Source of the DNA: Cupriavidus sp. WKF15
GTDB lineage: Bacteria; Pseudomonadota; Gammaproteobacteria; Burkholderiales; Burkholderiaceae
Length of the DNA: 64,000 nt
Direction of reading: 5' to 3'
Assembly: GCF_029278605.1 (NCBI RefSeq)
Contig: NZ_CP119573.1
Location: 434,001 to 498,000, forward strand
Shown: piece after piece, positions 26,445-34,652 of the stretch
How positions within the stretch are numbered: the first letter of the stretch is position 1
Layout of the letters: each line of letters starts with the position of its first letter
Notes under the pieces: model-generated
Seen by the model: the letters and a program-made list of their open reading frames with translations, nothing else
Databases searched by the model: none
What the model was told of the DNA's origin: nothing
Translations under genes and position numbers: made by a program

Positions 26445-27254
26445 CTATAGCCCTGGCGCGCGAAACGCGTGTCGGGGGAACTTCACCGCGATGCAGACCG
26501 TCACCTTGTCCGTATTGCAGGTCTCCCCCTCGGAACTCAGGGCGGCGCCGTGCAGTTCGACCATGCGGCGGGTCAGCAGCAGGGCGCTGGACTGCCGCGA
26601 AGACTGGCCAGCCTGGGGGGGGCGCCTGCCGAAGAAATCGGACAGCGCGGACAGGCGGTTGGCGCTGCGCGTCTGATCCAGCAGCGGGCTTTCCGTGATG
26701 CGCAGCTTGACGTGGTCGGCCTGTGCGGACAAATGGACCGACACGGAGCCGCCAGCCTGTGCGCGCCAGATGCAATGCACCAGCAGATGGCGCAGCAGCG
26801 CCGCCAACCGGGCCGGATCCGCGTCGATGAACCACCCGGCCGCGTCGCCGTCAGCCTGCTCCAGCTTCAACTCTACGCCGCGTGCCGTCGCTGCCGGGCG
26901 GCGGTCGGCCACTGCCTGCATCGTTGCGGCAAGCAGGTCGGTGCGGCGCCATTGCGGGCTGCCTTCGTCGGCGAGCAGCCGCACCGCCTCTTCCATTTCG
27001 TCGACCAGCGCAAGCTGCTGCTGGACGCCCGCGCGCACGCCCTCCAGCGCGCGCCGGGCGGGCCCCGCCTGGTCGACAGCGCGTTCGAGAACATAGGCCC
27101 AGCTCTGGATGGCATTGAGGGAGGAACGCAGGTCGTGCGCGGTCTGGTCGATCAGGGCCCCTACCTCGGTGACAGTGCGCACGTCCTGATCCACCAGAGG
27201 CCATGGCCCCCCTTCGGGGTTCGGATGCTCGCTGGCTGGCGAATGCTGCGTCAT
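26445..27254 (-). CDS. Histidine-kinase-like protein with degenerate ATPase domain
   Basis: A 269-aa soluble protein. A HisKA-type helix is clear (IDQTAHDLRSSLNAIQSW) with the phosphoacceptor His in AHDLR. The following ATPase fold is eroded: the N-box has LLVHCIWRA with no Asn, the G1 box is replaced by RITESPLLDQ, and the G2 box reads SSALLLTRRM instead of GxGLGL. It probably cannot bind ATP normally and may work as a phosphotransfer or regulatory partner of the sigma-54 response regulator encoded directly upstream. The start is uncertain: ATG 27254 (MTQHSP) or 27290. No membrane segment. Confidence 0.7.
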   Translation of the reverse strand: MTQHSPASEHPNPEGGPWPLVDQDVRTVTEVGALIDQTAHDLRSSLNAIQSWAYVLERAVDQAGPARRALEGVRAGVQQQLALVDEMEEAVRLLADEGSPQWRRTDLLAATMQAVADRRPAATARGVELKLEQADGDAAGWFIDADPARLAALLRHLLVHCIWRAQAGGSVSVHLSAQADHVKLRITESPLLDQTRSANRLSALSDFFGRRPPQAGQSSRQSSALLLTRRMVELHGAALSSEGETCNTDKVTVCIAVKFPRHAFRAPGL

Positions 27255-27351
27255 AGTTGTTGGCCCCGCCGTTTTCCACACCGTTGCCATGCAAAAAGCA
27301 TGCAACGCCAGACAAGGCCGGCCCATGACTGCGCCAGCGCGCCCGCGGGAA

Positions 27352-28755
27352 TCAGCCCCCGGCCGAGGCGCCGGCCTGGCTGCTGCGCGACGCACGCAGC
27401 CATTCCGGCAGCTCGCCGCGAGCCGCGTAGTCTTCTAGGCGGTTGTAGAGGGTCTTCAGGCTGATGCCAAGGATTTCCGCCGCGTGCTTCTTCACGCCCG
27501 CGCACTGCTCCAGGGTCGCGAAAATGAGCTGGCGGTCGGCATCGGCCAGCGACATCCCCACCGGCACCGACACCATCGCGGACGCTGGTGCCTGCGTGGC
27601 CGCGACCTGCAGCGGCACCTGAACCTCGGTGATGAGGTCGTCGTCAGCCATGATGTAGGCCCGTTGCACGAAGTTGCGCAACTCGCGCACATTGCCCGGC
27701 CAGCTATGCAGGCGCAGGCTGTCGAGCACGCCCGGGGCAAAGCGCCGCGCCGTGCCCTGTTCGGCATTGAGCTGCTCCAGCATGGTATTGGCAATCTGGA
27801 TGACGTCGTCGCCGCGCGCGCGCAGCGGCGGCAGTTCGACCGGAAACACATTGAGCCGGTGGAAGAGGTCCGCGCGCAGCTTGCCTTCGGCCACGGCATC
27901 TTCGGGATTCCGGTTGGTGGCGGCCAGCACGCGTACATCGGCATGCTGCTCGCGGTTCGTTCCCACGCGCATGAAGGTGCCGGTCTCGAGCACGCGCAGC
28001 AGCTTGACCTGCAACTCCGCCGGCATCTCGGTGATCTCGTCGAGGAACAGCGTGCCGCCATGGGCGCGCTCGAAATAGCCCTTGTGCTGGCGGTCGGCGC
28101 CGGTGAAGCTGCCGCGCTCGTGGCCGAACATCTCGGTCTCGATCAGGGTCGGCGAGATCGCGCCGCAGTTCACCGCCAGGAAGGGCTGGCGCCGCCGCGC
28201 AGACAGTTCATGCACGGTCAGCATGGCCAGTTCCTTGCCGGTGCCGCTTTCGCCGATCAGCAGTACGGTGGCCTCGGTCGGGGCCACGCGCGCGAGCTGG
28301 TCATAGACCGCCTGCATGACATCGGAGCTGCCCAGCAAGCGCCCGAAGCGGCCGTAGCGCCGCAATTCGCCGCGCAGCGAATGGATTTCCGCGCGCAGCG
28401 CGCCGGTATTGGCCAGGCGCTTGAGCACGATCTGCAAGCGTGCCACGTTGATGGGCTTGACCAGGTAATCGGTCGCACCCGAGCGCAAGGCTTCCACCGC
28501 GCTGTCCACGCTGGCATACCCCGTGGTGAGGATGACTTCGACGCCGGCCGACGCCACCTCGGCAAACAATTCCATGCCGCTGCCATCGGGCAGGCGCAGG
28601 TCCGCCAGGATCACGTCGGGCATGCGCCAGCCGATCTGCAGCCGCGCTTCGCGCAGGCTGCCCGCGGTAGCGGCTGTGAACCCTTCCAGTGCCACGATTT
28701 CGGCCAGCGCGGCGCAGGCGTTTTCGTCGTCGTCGACAATCAGGATATGAGGCAT
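27352..28755 (-). CDS. NtrC-family sigma-54-dependent response regulator
   Basis: A 467-aa regulator. The receiver domain has VDDDE, phosphoacceptor Asp52 ([10 protein letters not shown]) and Lys100 (YLVKP). The AAA+ domain has Walker A GESGTGKE at 168-175 and the sigma-54 loop GSFTGA at 215-220, with Phe and Thr kept. It ends with a Fis-type helix-turn-helix ([20 protein letters not shown]). The start [10 protein letters not shown] at 28755 is the natural receiver start; the longer frame adds Arg-rich noise. It is ~100 bp upstream of the kinase-like gene on the same strand, suggesting a two-component pair. Target genes are unknown. Confidence 0.88.
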   Translation of the reverse strand: MPHILIVDDDENACAALAEIVALEGFTAATAGSLREARLQIGWRMPDVILADLRLPDGSGMELFAEVASAGVEVILTTGYASVDSAVEALRSGATDYLVKPINVARLQIVLKRLANTGALRAEIHSLRGELRRYGRFGRLLGSSDVMQAVYDQLARVAPTEATVLLIGESGTGKELAMLTVHELSARRRQPFLAVNCGAISPTLIETEMFGHERGSFTGADRQHKGYFERAHGGTLFLDEITEMPAELQVKLLRVLETGTFMRVGTNREQHADVRVLAATNRNPEDAVAEGKLRADLFHRLNVFPVELPPLRARGDDVIQIANTMLEQLNAEQGTARRFAPGVLDSLRLHSWPGNVRELRNFVQRAYIMADDDLITEVQVPLQVAATQAPASAMVSVPVGMSLADADRQLIFATLEQCAGVKKHAAEILGISLKTLYNRLEDYAARGELPEWLRASRSSQAGASAGG

Positions 28756-29154
28756 GGATGGCGCGGCCCGACGGCCGGGAAGTTTGCCGGGGAACAGCGG
28801 TGGGCCGGTTGGGCCGGTTGGCAAACGCGGCATGCCCGCCTGCTGCGACGCAACACAAACGTTCGCATCGCGGACACGCGAGCGCAACGCAAGGTGCGTA
28901 CCCGGAGTCTAAACATCCCGGAGACCGATTGTTGCCAGTGTCTCTCTGACACGGCTGTCGGATGTTTCCGCGTGCTGCGCCCGACGTCTGGCAGGGCCCT
29001 GCCTATCGGGCTAGCATAGGAACGTCCCGCGCTCCTGGACCCATGCCAACGTGTCGACCACCGCCAGTCCATCCCGACGCGGCGCCGCTCCGCAAGCGGA
29101 AGGCCTGCGGGGCCGCGCCATTCCGCCCCAGGTTTCCCGAGCACCGCGCCCGCC
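28756..29154. other. Divergent intergenic region with a 14-bp palindrome
   Basis: No gene with a normal start is seen. GGCAGGG/CCCTGCC forms a perfect 14-bp palindrome at 28990-29003 and may be an operator for one of the flanking sigma-54 activators. From 29020 the frame of the downstream gene is open but has no ATG, GTG or TTG before 29155. Confidence 0.45.
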
Positions 29155-30057
29155 ATGCGCAGCCTGCTGGCGCAGATCGAGCGCGTGGCCGCCACGGATG
29201 TGACCATGCTTGCCATCGGGGAAAGCGGCACCGGCAAGGAAGTCGTGGCGCGGGCGGTGCATGCGCGCAGCAGCCGGTCCAGCGGCCCCTTCGTCGCGGT
29301 CAACTGCGGCGCCATCCAGCCCACGCTGATCGAATCCGAGCTGTTCGGCCACGAAAAGGGCGGTTTCACCGGCGCCATCGACCAGAAGGCGGGCTACTTC
29401 GAGCAGGCCCAGGGCGGGACACTGTTCCTGGACGAGGTCACCGAAATGCCCCCGGCCATGCAGGTCAAATTGTTGCGCGTACTGGAAAGCTGCACCTTTC
29501 ATCGCGTCGGCGGCGATACCCTGATCGCCAGCGACGTGCGCATCCTTGCCGCGACCAACCGCGACCCGCTCGACGCGGTCCGCGCGGGCCAGCTCCGGGA
29601 AGACCTGCTGTACCGCCTTGCCGTGTTCCCGTTGCATATTCCGCCGCTGCGCGAGCGCGTGGAGGATATCGTTCCGCTGGCCCGCCACTTCCTGGCCCAG
29701 TACAACGCGATGGAGCACACGGACAAGATGTTTTCGGCCGGGACCCTGGAGCGGCTGACGCGCTACGACTGGCCCGGCAATGTGCGCGAACTGAAGAACG
29801 CGGTCTACCGTGCCTTTATCCTGGCCGACACGGTCGTGGAAATCGGCAACCCGAACCTCGGTACCCAGCCGCAGCGTCCGAGTACGGTCGACGGCGTGGT
29901 CAACGTGCGTGTCGGCACCACGCTCGCCGATACGCAGCGCGAGATCATCATGGCCACGCTCGCCCATTTCAACGGCGACAAGCGGCAGGCCGCGCGCGCG
30001 CTCGGCATCAGCCTCAAGACGCTGTACAACCGCCTGGAGGCGTACCGGGCCGGCTGA
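29155..30057 (+). CDS. Orphan sigma-54 activator lacking a sensory domain
   Basis: A 300-aa protein that starts right at the AAA+ domain ([12 protein letters not shown]), with Walker A GESGTGKE at 22-29, the sigma-54 loop GGFTGA at 69-74 (Ala to Gly at the second position), an arginine-finger region and a C-terminal Fis helix-turn-helix ([20 protein letters not shown]). The C-terminus is very like the regulator at 27352-28755, so the two may share targets. No receiver or GAF domain is present. The frame is open for 45 more codons upstream and reads FPSTAPA just before the ATG, a normal AAA+ entry. The gene may therefore have lost an N-terminal domain, or a frameshift lies near 29128. It would be constitutively active or PspF-like. 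Confidence 0.78.
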   Translation: MRSLLAQIERVAATDVTMLAIGESGTGKEVVARAVHARSSRSSGPFVAVNCGAIQPTLIESELFGHEKGGFTGAIDQKAGYFEQAQGGTLFLDEVTEMPPAMQVKLLRVLESCTFHRVGGDTLIASDVRILAATNRDPLDAVRAGQLREDLLYRLAVFPLHIPPLRERVEDIVPLARHFLAQYNAMEHTDKMFSAGTLERLTRYDWPGNVRELKNAVYRAFILADTVVEIGNPNLGTQPQRPSTVDGVVNVRVGTTLADTQREIIMATLAHFNGDKRQAARALGISLKTLYNRLEAYRAG

Positions 30058-30088
30058 TGGCCGGCCCGGGCCGGACGCCGGACGCAAG

Positions 30089-31102
30089 CTAGCCATGGCG
30101 GCCGCGCCGGACCTGCATCACAGCGGCCACCGCCGCGGACGCGCCGACCACCAGTGCGGTGGCCAGCACCGGGTGGCGCGCAGTCGTGGTGTAAGGGCAT
30201 GACTGCAACGCGGCGCGGTTGCCCGTGCGCTCCTGCAGGCCGTTGCCGCCACCGTACAGCGTGTTGTCCTCAAGCGGGCCCGCCGGGTGGCGGGTCTGCT
30301 GCGCACGGCCCATGAAGCGGCGCATGAACTGGTCGAACGCGTGCGGCGCATGATAGGCGGCTGCCGAGAATGCCTTGGCGGCGCCGCCCACGAACAGGTC
30401 GCGGCGCGGGTTCTCGGCGGCAAACAGGATGGCGTCCGCCGCCAGTGCCGGGTCATAGAGCGGCGGCGGCAGGCGCGGCTCGACGTCGAGGAAGTTCTTG
30501 GCATGCTCGGCCAGCGGGGTTTCCAGCCCGGCCGGCTTGATCAGCGTGACGCTGATCGGCGCCATCTCCTGCTCCAGTTCCAGCCGCAGCGAATCCGTGA
30601 AGCCCTTGATCGCGTGCTGCGACGCCGCATAGGCGCTCTGCAGCGGCAAGGGCCCGTCCGACGCTTCGCTGCCGATATTGATGATGGCGCCTCCGCGTTC
30701 GCGCAGATGCGCCGCCGCCGCCAGCGAGCCATGCACGGTGCCCCAGTAGTTGGTGTCGAACAGGCGCCGCTGGTCTTCGAGCGGCACATCGGCATGGCGG
30801 CCAAAGATGGTCACGCCAGCATTGTTGATCCAGGTATCGAAGCCGCCAAAGCGCTCGATGGCGGCATGCGCCACGTTGGCTACGTCTTCATGCCGGCCCA
30901 CGTCCGCGGTGACAGTGATGACCTCGGTGCCTTTCTCGCGCAGTTCCTCGGCCAGCTTGTGCAGCGATTCTTCGCCGCGCGCCACCAGCACAAGGCGGGC
31001 GCCCATGGCCGCCGCCTTGCGTGCCGTGACCAGGCCAACGCCGCTGGTAGCGCCGGTCAGCACGATGACCTGCGACCCGATCGTTTTCAGAGAGAGTTTC
31101 AT
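30089..31102 (-). CDS. Short-chain dehydrogenase/reductase with C-terminal extension
   Basis: A 337-aa SDR. The cofactor motif is TGATSGVG near residue 15, with NNAG in TWINNAGVTI and the catalytic Ser in INIGSEASDG. At the active site the expected Tyr-x-x-x-Lys reads Tyr-Ala-Ala-Ser-Gln, so the catalytic Lys appears replaced by Gln. The ~80 residues after the Rossmann fold include an FMGRAQQTRHPAGP block and a hydrophobic C-terminal helix ending in VRRGRHG, suggesting membrane association. The start at 31102 gives MKLSLKTIGSQ. Substrate unknown. Confidence 0.82.
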   Translation of the reverse strand: MKLSLKTIGSQVIVLTGATSGVGLVTARKAAAMGARLVLVARGEESLHKLAEELREKGTEVITVTADVGRHEDVANVAHAAIERFGGFDTWINNAGVTIFGRHADVPLEDQRRLFDTNYWGTVHGSLAAAAHLRERGGAIINIGSEASDGPLPLQSAYAASQHAIKGFTDSLRLELEQEMAPISVTLIKPAGLETPLAEHAKNFLDVEPRLPPPLYDPALAADAILFAAENPRRDLFVGGAAKAFSAAAYHAPHAFDQFMRRFMGRAQQTRHPAGPLEDNTLYGGGNGLQERTGNRAALQSCPYTTTARHPVLATALVVGASAAVAAVMQVRRGRHG

Positions 31103-31409
31103 CTGCTTGCATCCTGATGCCCCGGGCGCGGTGATGACAATCGCCGGCATCCGGGGACGCACTGCCGGCAACGCTCGACCGATATGCAGGGCCAGAAGCC
31201 GCAAGGAGCGTTCCCGCGGCGCTGCCGCGGTTTTCCCGTTCAGCGCGTCGCAAGCGCCCGCGCGGATTTACAACGTCCGGTAAGAAGCACACGCGCGCGG
31301 CATTGGCCGACCCGGGTGTAGGACTGGCGCCGATTTCGGCGGGCCTGGGCCGTGCCTAAGCTGAAGCCACCGAGGTTCGCCTCCCTTCCCCCATGGAAAC
31401 CGGTCCACC
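31103..31409. other. Divergent intergenic region SDR/ligD
   Basis: This 307-bp stretch should contain the promoters of the SDR gene and the ligD unit. I see no gene, no convincing sigma-factor consensus and no strong inverted repeat. Confidence 0.4.
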
Positions 31410-34058
31410 ATGGCAAAAACCACGCGCCAGGCCACAGAAGATGCCCGCACCGCCGGCGGCAAAGCCCCGCCCGCGCGCAAGCGCGGTCCCGACAGACTGA
31501 GCCGGTACCGCCAGATGCGGGACTTCGCCGCCACGCCCGAACCGGGCGGCGTGCGTGAGCGCGCCCTGACATCCAGGCGCGGCACCGGGCGCACACGCGC
31601 CTTGTCCTTTGTCATCCAGAAGCATGCCGCGCGCCGCCTGCACTATGACTTCAGGCTGGAGCTGGACGGCACCCTGAAGAGCTGGGCCGTGCCCAAGGGC
31701 CCGAGCCTCGACCCGGCCGACAAGCGCATGGCCGTGCACGTGGAGGACCACCCGCTCGAGTACGCGGGTTTCGAAGGGGTGATTCCGCCCGGCCATTACG
31801 GTGCGGGCACGGTGATCGTGTGGGACCGCGGGGTATGGGTGCCGGATGGCGATGCCGATGCGGCCTATCGCGCCGGCAAGCTGAAGTTCGAGCTACGCGG
31901 GGAGAAGCTGCACGGCCACTGGACCCTTGTGCGCATGCATGGCAGCCGCCAGAAGGAACAGGATGCGTGGCTGCTGATCAAGGAGCGCGACGATGCCGCC
32001 GTGCCCGCATCCGAACTCGACGTGACCGAGGCCCTGCCGGACAGCGTGCTGGCCGGCACTTCCCGGGCGGCGGCGGCGCGCAAGAGCGGGAAGTCCGAGG
32101 CAACCGGCAAGCGCAAGGACCATGACACAGCCAGGGCCCTGCCGCGCCGCGCTGTCGCCGCCGCGCTGCCGCTCGCCCTGTCGCCGCAGCTTGCCACGCT
32201 GGTGGAACGCGTGCCCGCCGATGCCGGCGCCTGGCGCTACGAAGTCAAGTTCGATGGCTACCGCGTGCTGGCCCGCATCGACGGCGACGACGTGCGCCTG
32301 TTCACGCGCCAGGGCCACGACTGGACCTCGCGCCTGAAAACGCTGGCGCGCGAAGTGCGCTCGCTAGGCTTGCCCGACGGCTGGCTCGACGGAGAAATCG
32401 TCGTGCTCGGCAAGCACGGGGAGACCGACTTCCAGGCCTTGCAGAACGCCTTCGAGACCGCGCACGTCGAATCGATCCAGTACTTCGTGTTCGACCTGCC
32501 GTTCTATGCCGGCCACGACCTGCGCAAGGTGCCGCTGGCGGAGCGGCGCGCGCTGCTGCGGCACCTGTTCGAATCCAGCACCGCGCCGCGCCTGCGTTTC
32601 AGCGAAGACTTCGAGGCCGCGCCGGACGAGATGCTGGAAGCCGCGTGCCGCATGAAGCTCGAAGGCGTGATCGGCAAGCGCGCAGATGCGCCGTATGTCA
32701 GCACGCGCAGCAATACCTGGATCAAGCTCAAGTGCACCCAGCGGCAGGAGTTCGTGATCGGTGGCTACACCGAACCGAAGGGCAGCCGCGCCGGCCTTGG
32801 CGCGCTGATGCTCGGCGTGCATGACAGCGCCGGCCGCCTGCGCTACGCCGGCAATGTGGGCACGGGGTTCGATACCCGCACGCTCGCGAAACTGCGCGCA
32901 CAGCTCGATGCGCTGCGCACCGACAAGGCGCCTTTCGACACGCTGCCAGGGTCAGCCAAAGGGCTGTGGGTGCGGCCCCGGCTGGTGGCGGAAGTATCGT
33001 TCGGTTCCTGGACGCGCGACGGGCGCGTGCGGCATGCGGTCTTCCATGGCCTGCGCAGCGACAAGCCCGCCAGCGCGGTGTCCGTGGAACTGCCCGCTGC
33101 GCCGGCCGGCGGCAAGCGCGAGACCGGTGCCGCGCGCAAAGGCAAACCCACCGCGGCACAGGGCAAGGTTGCCATCAGTCACGCCGAACGCGTCATCGAC
33201 ACGGCCAGCGGCCTCACCAAAGGCGATTTGGTGAGCTACTACGAGCGCGTGGCACCGCTGATGCTGCCGCACCTGCGCGGCCGCCCGATCGCCATGGTGC
33301 GTGCGCCTGACGGCGTGGCCGGCCAGCAGTTCTTCCAGCGGCATGGCGACACGCTCAGGGTGGATGGCGTCAACGTGCTCGATCCCAGCTTGTGGCCGGA
33401 TCATCCGGCGCTGCTGGAGATCGTCTCGGAGCACGCGCTGGTGGCGGCGGCCCAGCTCAATGTCGTGGAGTTCCACACCTGGAACGCCAGCAAGCACAGC
33501 ATCGACCGGCCCAACCGCATCGTCTTCGACCTGGATCCCGGTGAAGGCGTGCCGTGGCCCCATATGCGCGAAGCCGCGGCGCTGATGAAGGCGTGGCTCG
33601 ATGAACTGGGGCTCGGTAGCTTCGTGAAAACCAGCGGCGGCAAGGGCCTGCACGTAGTGGTGCCGCTGACGCCACGCGCGGGCTGGGACGAGGTCAAGGA
33701 CTTTGCCCGCGACGTGGTGCTCCACATGGCCGCCACGATCCCCAGGCGCTTCGTCGCGAAAAGCGGCGCCAGCAACCGCGTTGGCAAGATTTTCATCGAC
33801 TACCTGCGCAATGGGGTAGGCGCCACCACGGTGGCGGCGTTCTCCGCACGTGCGCGCAGCTGCCTGGGCGTGTCGGTGCCGCTCGCCTGGGACGAGCTTG
33901 ACGGCCTCAAGGGCTCCGACCAGTGGACCGTGGCCAATGTGGCGCCACGGCTGGACGAGATCGCGCGTCACGATCCGTGGGACGCCTATGCCGGTACGCG
34001 CCAGACCCTTACGCGTGCAGCCGCCCGGCTGGCGCGCGCCGGAAGGAGCAAGCCATGA
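31410..34058 (+). CDS. ligD: Multifunctional ATP-dependent DNA ligase LigD (NHEJ)
   Basis: An 882-aa protein with the three LigD modules. The N-terminal 3'-phosphoesterase spans ~60-195 (FVIQKHAARRLHYDFRLELD; HVEDHPLEY). The central ATP-dependent ligase has catalytic Lys280 in the KFDGYR motif, and a C-terminal OB fold follows to ~540. The C-terminal primase/polymerase starts about 585 (HAERVIDTASGLTKGDLV; FDLDPGEG; TSGGKGLHVVVPL). It repairs double-strand breaks together with Ku, encoded 2.8 kb downstream. The order PE-Lig-Pol is the Pseudomonas type. The first ~40 residues are basic and disordered. A small exported-protein gene overlaps its stop. Confidence 0.95.
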   Translation: MAKTTRQATEDARTAGGKAPPARKRGPDRLSRYRQMRDFAATPEPGGVRERALTSRRGTGRTRALSFVIQKHAARRLHYDFRLELDGTLKSWAVPKGPSLDPADKRMAVHVEDHPLEYAGFEGVIPPGHYGAGTVIVWDRGVWVPDGDADAAYRAGKLKFELRGEKLHGHWTLVRMHGSRQKEQDAWLLIKERDDAAVPASELDVTEALPDSVLAGTSRAAAARKSGKSEATGKRKDHDTARALPRRAVAAALPLALSPQLATLVERVPADAGAWRYEVKFDGYRVLARIDGDDVRLFTRQGHDWTSRLKTLAREVRSLGLPDGWLDGEIVVLGKHGETDFQALQNAFETAHVESIQYFVFDLPFYAGHDLRKVPLAERRALLRHLFESSTAPRLRFSEDFEAAPDEMLEAACRMKLEGVIGKRADAPYVSTRSNTWIKLKCTQRQEFVIGGYTEPKGSRAGLGALMLGVHDSAGRLRYAGNVGTGFDTRTLAKLRAQLDALRTDKAPFDTLPGSAKGLWVRPRLVAEVSFGSWTRDGRVRHAVFHGLRSDKPASAVSVELPAAPAGGKRETGAARKGKPTAAQGKVAISHAERVIDTASGLTKGDLVSYYERVAPLMLPHLRGRPIAMVRAPDGVAGQQFFQRHGDTLRVDGVNVLDPSLWPDHPALLEIVSEHALVAAAQLNVVEFHTWNASKHSIDRPNRIVFDLDPGEGVPWPHMREAAALMKAWLDELGLGSFVKTSGGKGLHVVVPLTPRAGWDEVKDFARDVVLHMAATIPRRFVAKSGASNRVGKIFIDYLRNGVGATTVAAFSARARSCLGVSVPLAWDELDGLKGSDQWTVANVAPRLDEIARHDPWDAYAGTRQTLTRAAARLARAGRSKP

Positions 34059-34441
34059 CCCGGTCCTTCATCCGCTATATGCGCCACGTACGCCAGGCGC
34101 TGCCACGTCCTCCACGGCGCGCGCTGGTCGCGGCGATGCTGATGGCCGTGGCCCTGCCGGCAGGTGCGCGCCTGCCGGCACCCACGCCGGAGCAGCAACA
34201 AGCCGCCGACGCGCGCAAGGCCAGGGAAGCCGAAGAGGCAAAGCACCAGGCCGAACGCCTGGCCCAGGCGCAAGACCGGATCGCCGCGGAGTTTGGCAGG
34301 AAGGGAGCCGGCACTGCCCCGGCAGCCCCCGACGCGGGCCAGGTTCCGCAAAAGGCCACGGAAGCGCCGCAGTCCGCGGGCCCGCACGGCGGCACTTCTC
34401 CGAGCGCCGAGGCACATAGCGGCGAAGTGGCACGGCACTAG
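34055..34441 (+). CDS. Small exported protein, hypothetical
   Basis: A 128-aa protein whose ATG overlaps the ligD stop (ATGA). An Arg-rich start is followed by a hydrophobic stretch (LVAAMLMAVALPAGARL) that looks like a signal peptide with an Ala-x-Ala-type cleavage site near residue 38. The mature part is a Glu/Ala/Gln-rich helix (EQQQAADARKAREAEEAKHQ), then a Pro/Ser-rich tail. I do not recognise the family. A periplasmic protein in an NHEJ operon is odd, and it may simply be a passenger. Confidence 0.65.
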   Translation: MTRSFIRYMRHVRQALPRPPRRALVAAMLMAVALPAGARLPAPTPEQQQAADARKAREAEEAKHQAERLAQAQDRIAAEFGRKGAGTAPAAPDAGQVPQKATEAPQSAGPHGGTSPSAEAHSGEVARH

Positions 34442-34652
34442 CAGAGGCCTGCCGTCGGCACGCCTTTTGCGCATCCCACCCTGTGGTCCCACCGATAAGG
34501 GATCGACCGTCCGCTCAGTCACAGAAGGGGGAACGCACCGTGAGCATAGCCAGGCATGTAATTCGTACAAAACCCGCGCGGCTGCACCAGGCAGTTTTTG
34601 CAGTCTTTAGCGTCTTGAGCGTCGCATGGCCCCGATGCGAAGGCTGGCGGCC

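Noticed and set aside
28989..29003. Sigma-54-like TGGCAGGGCCCTGCC before the orphan activator
   Set aside because: The GG to GC spacing is nine instead of ten bases; better explained as a palindrome.
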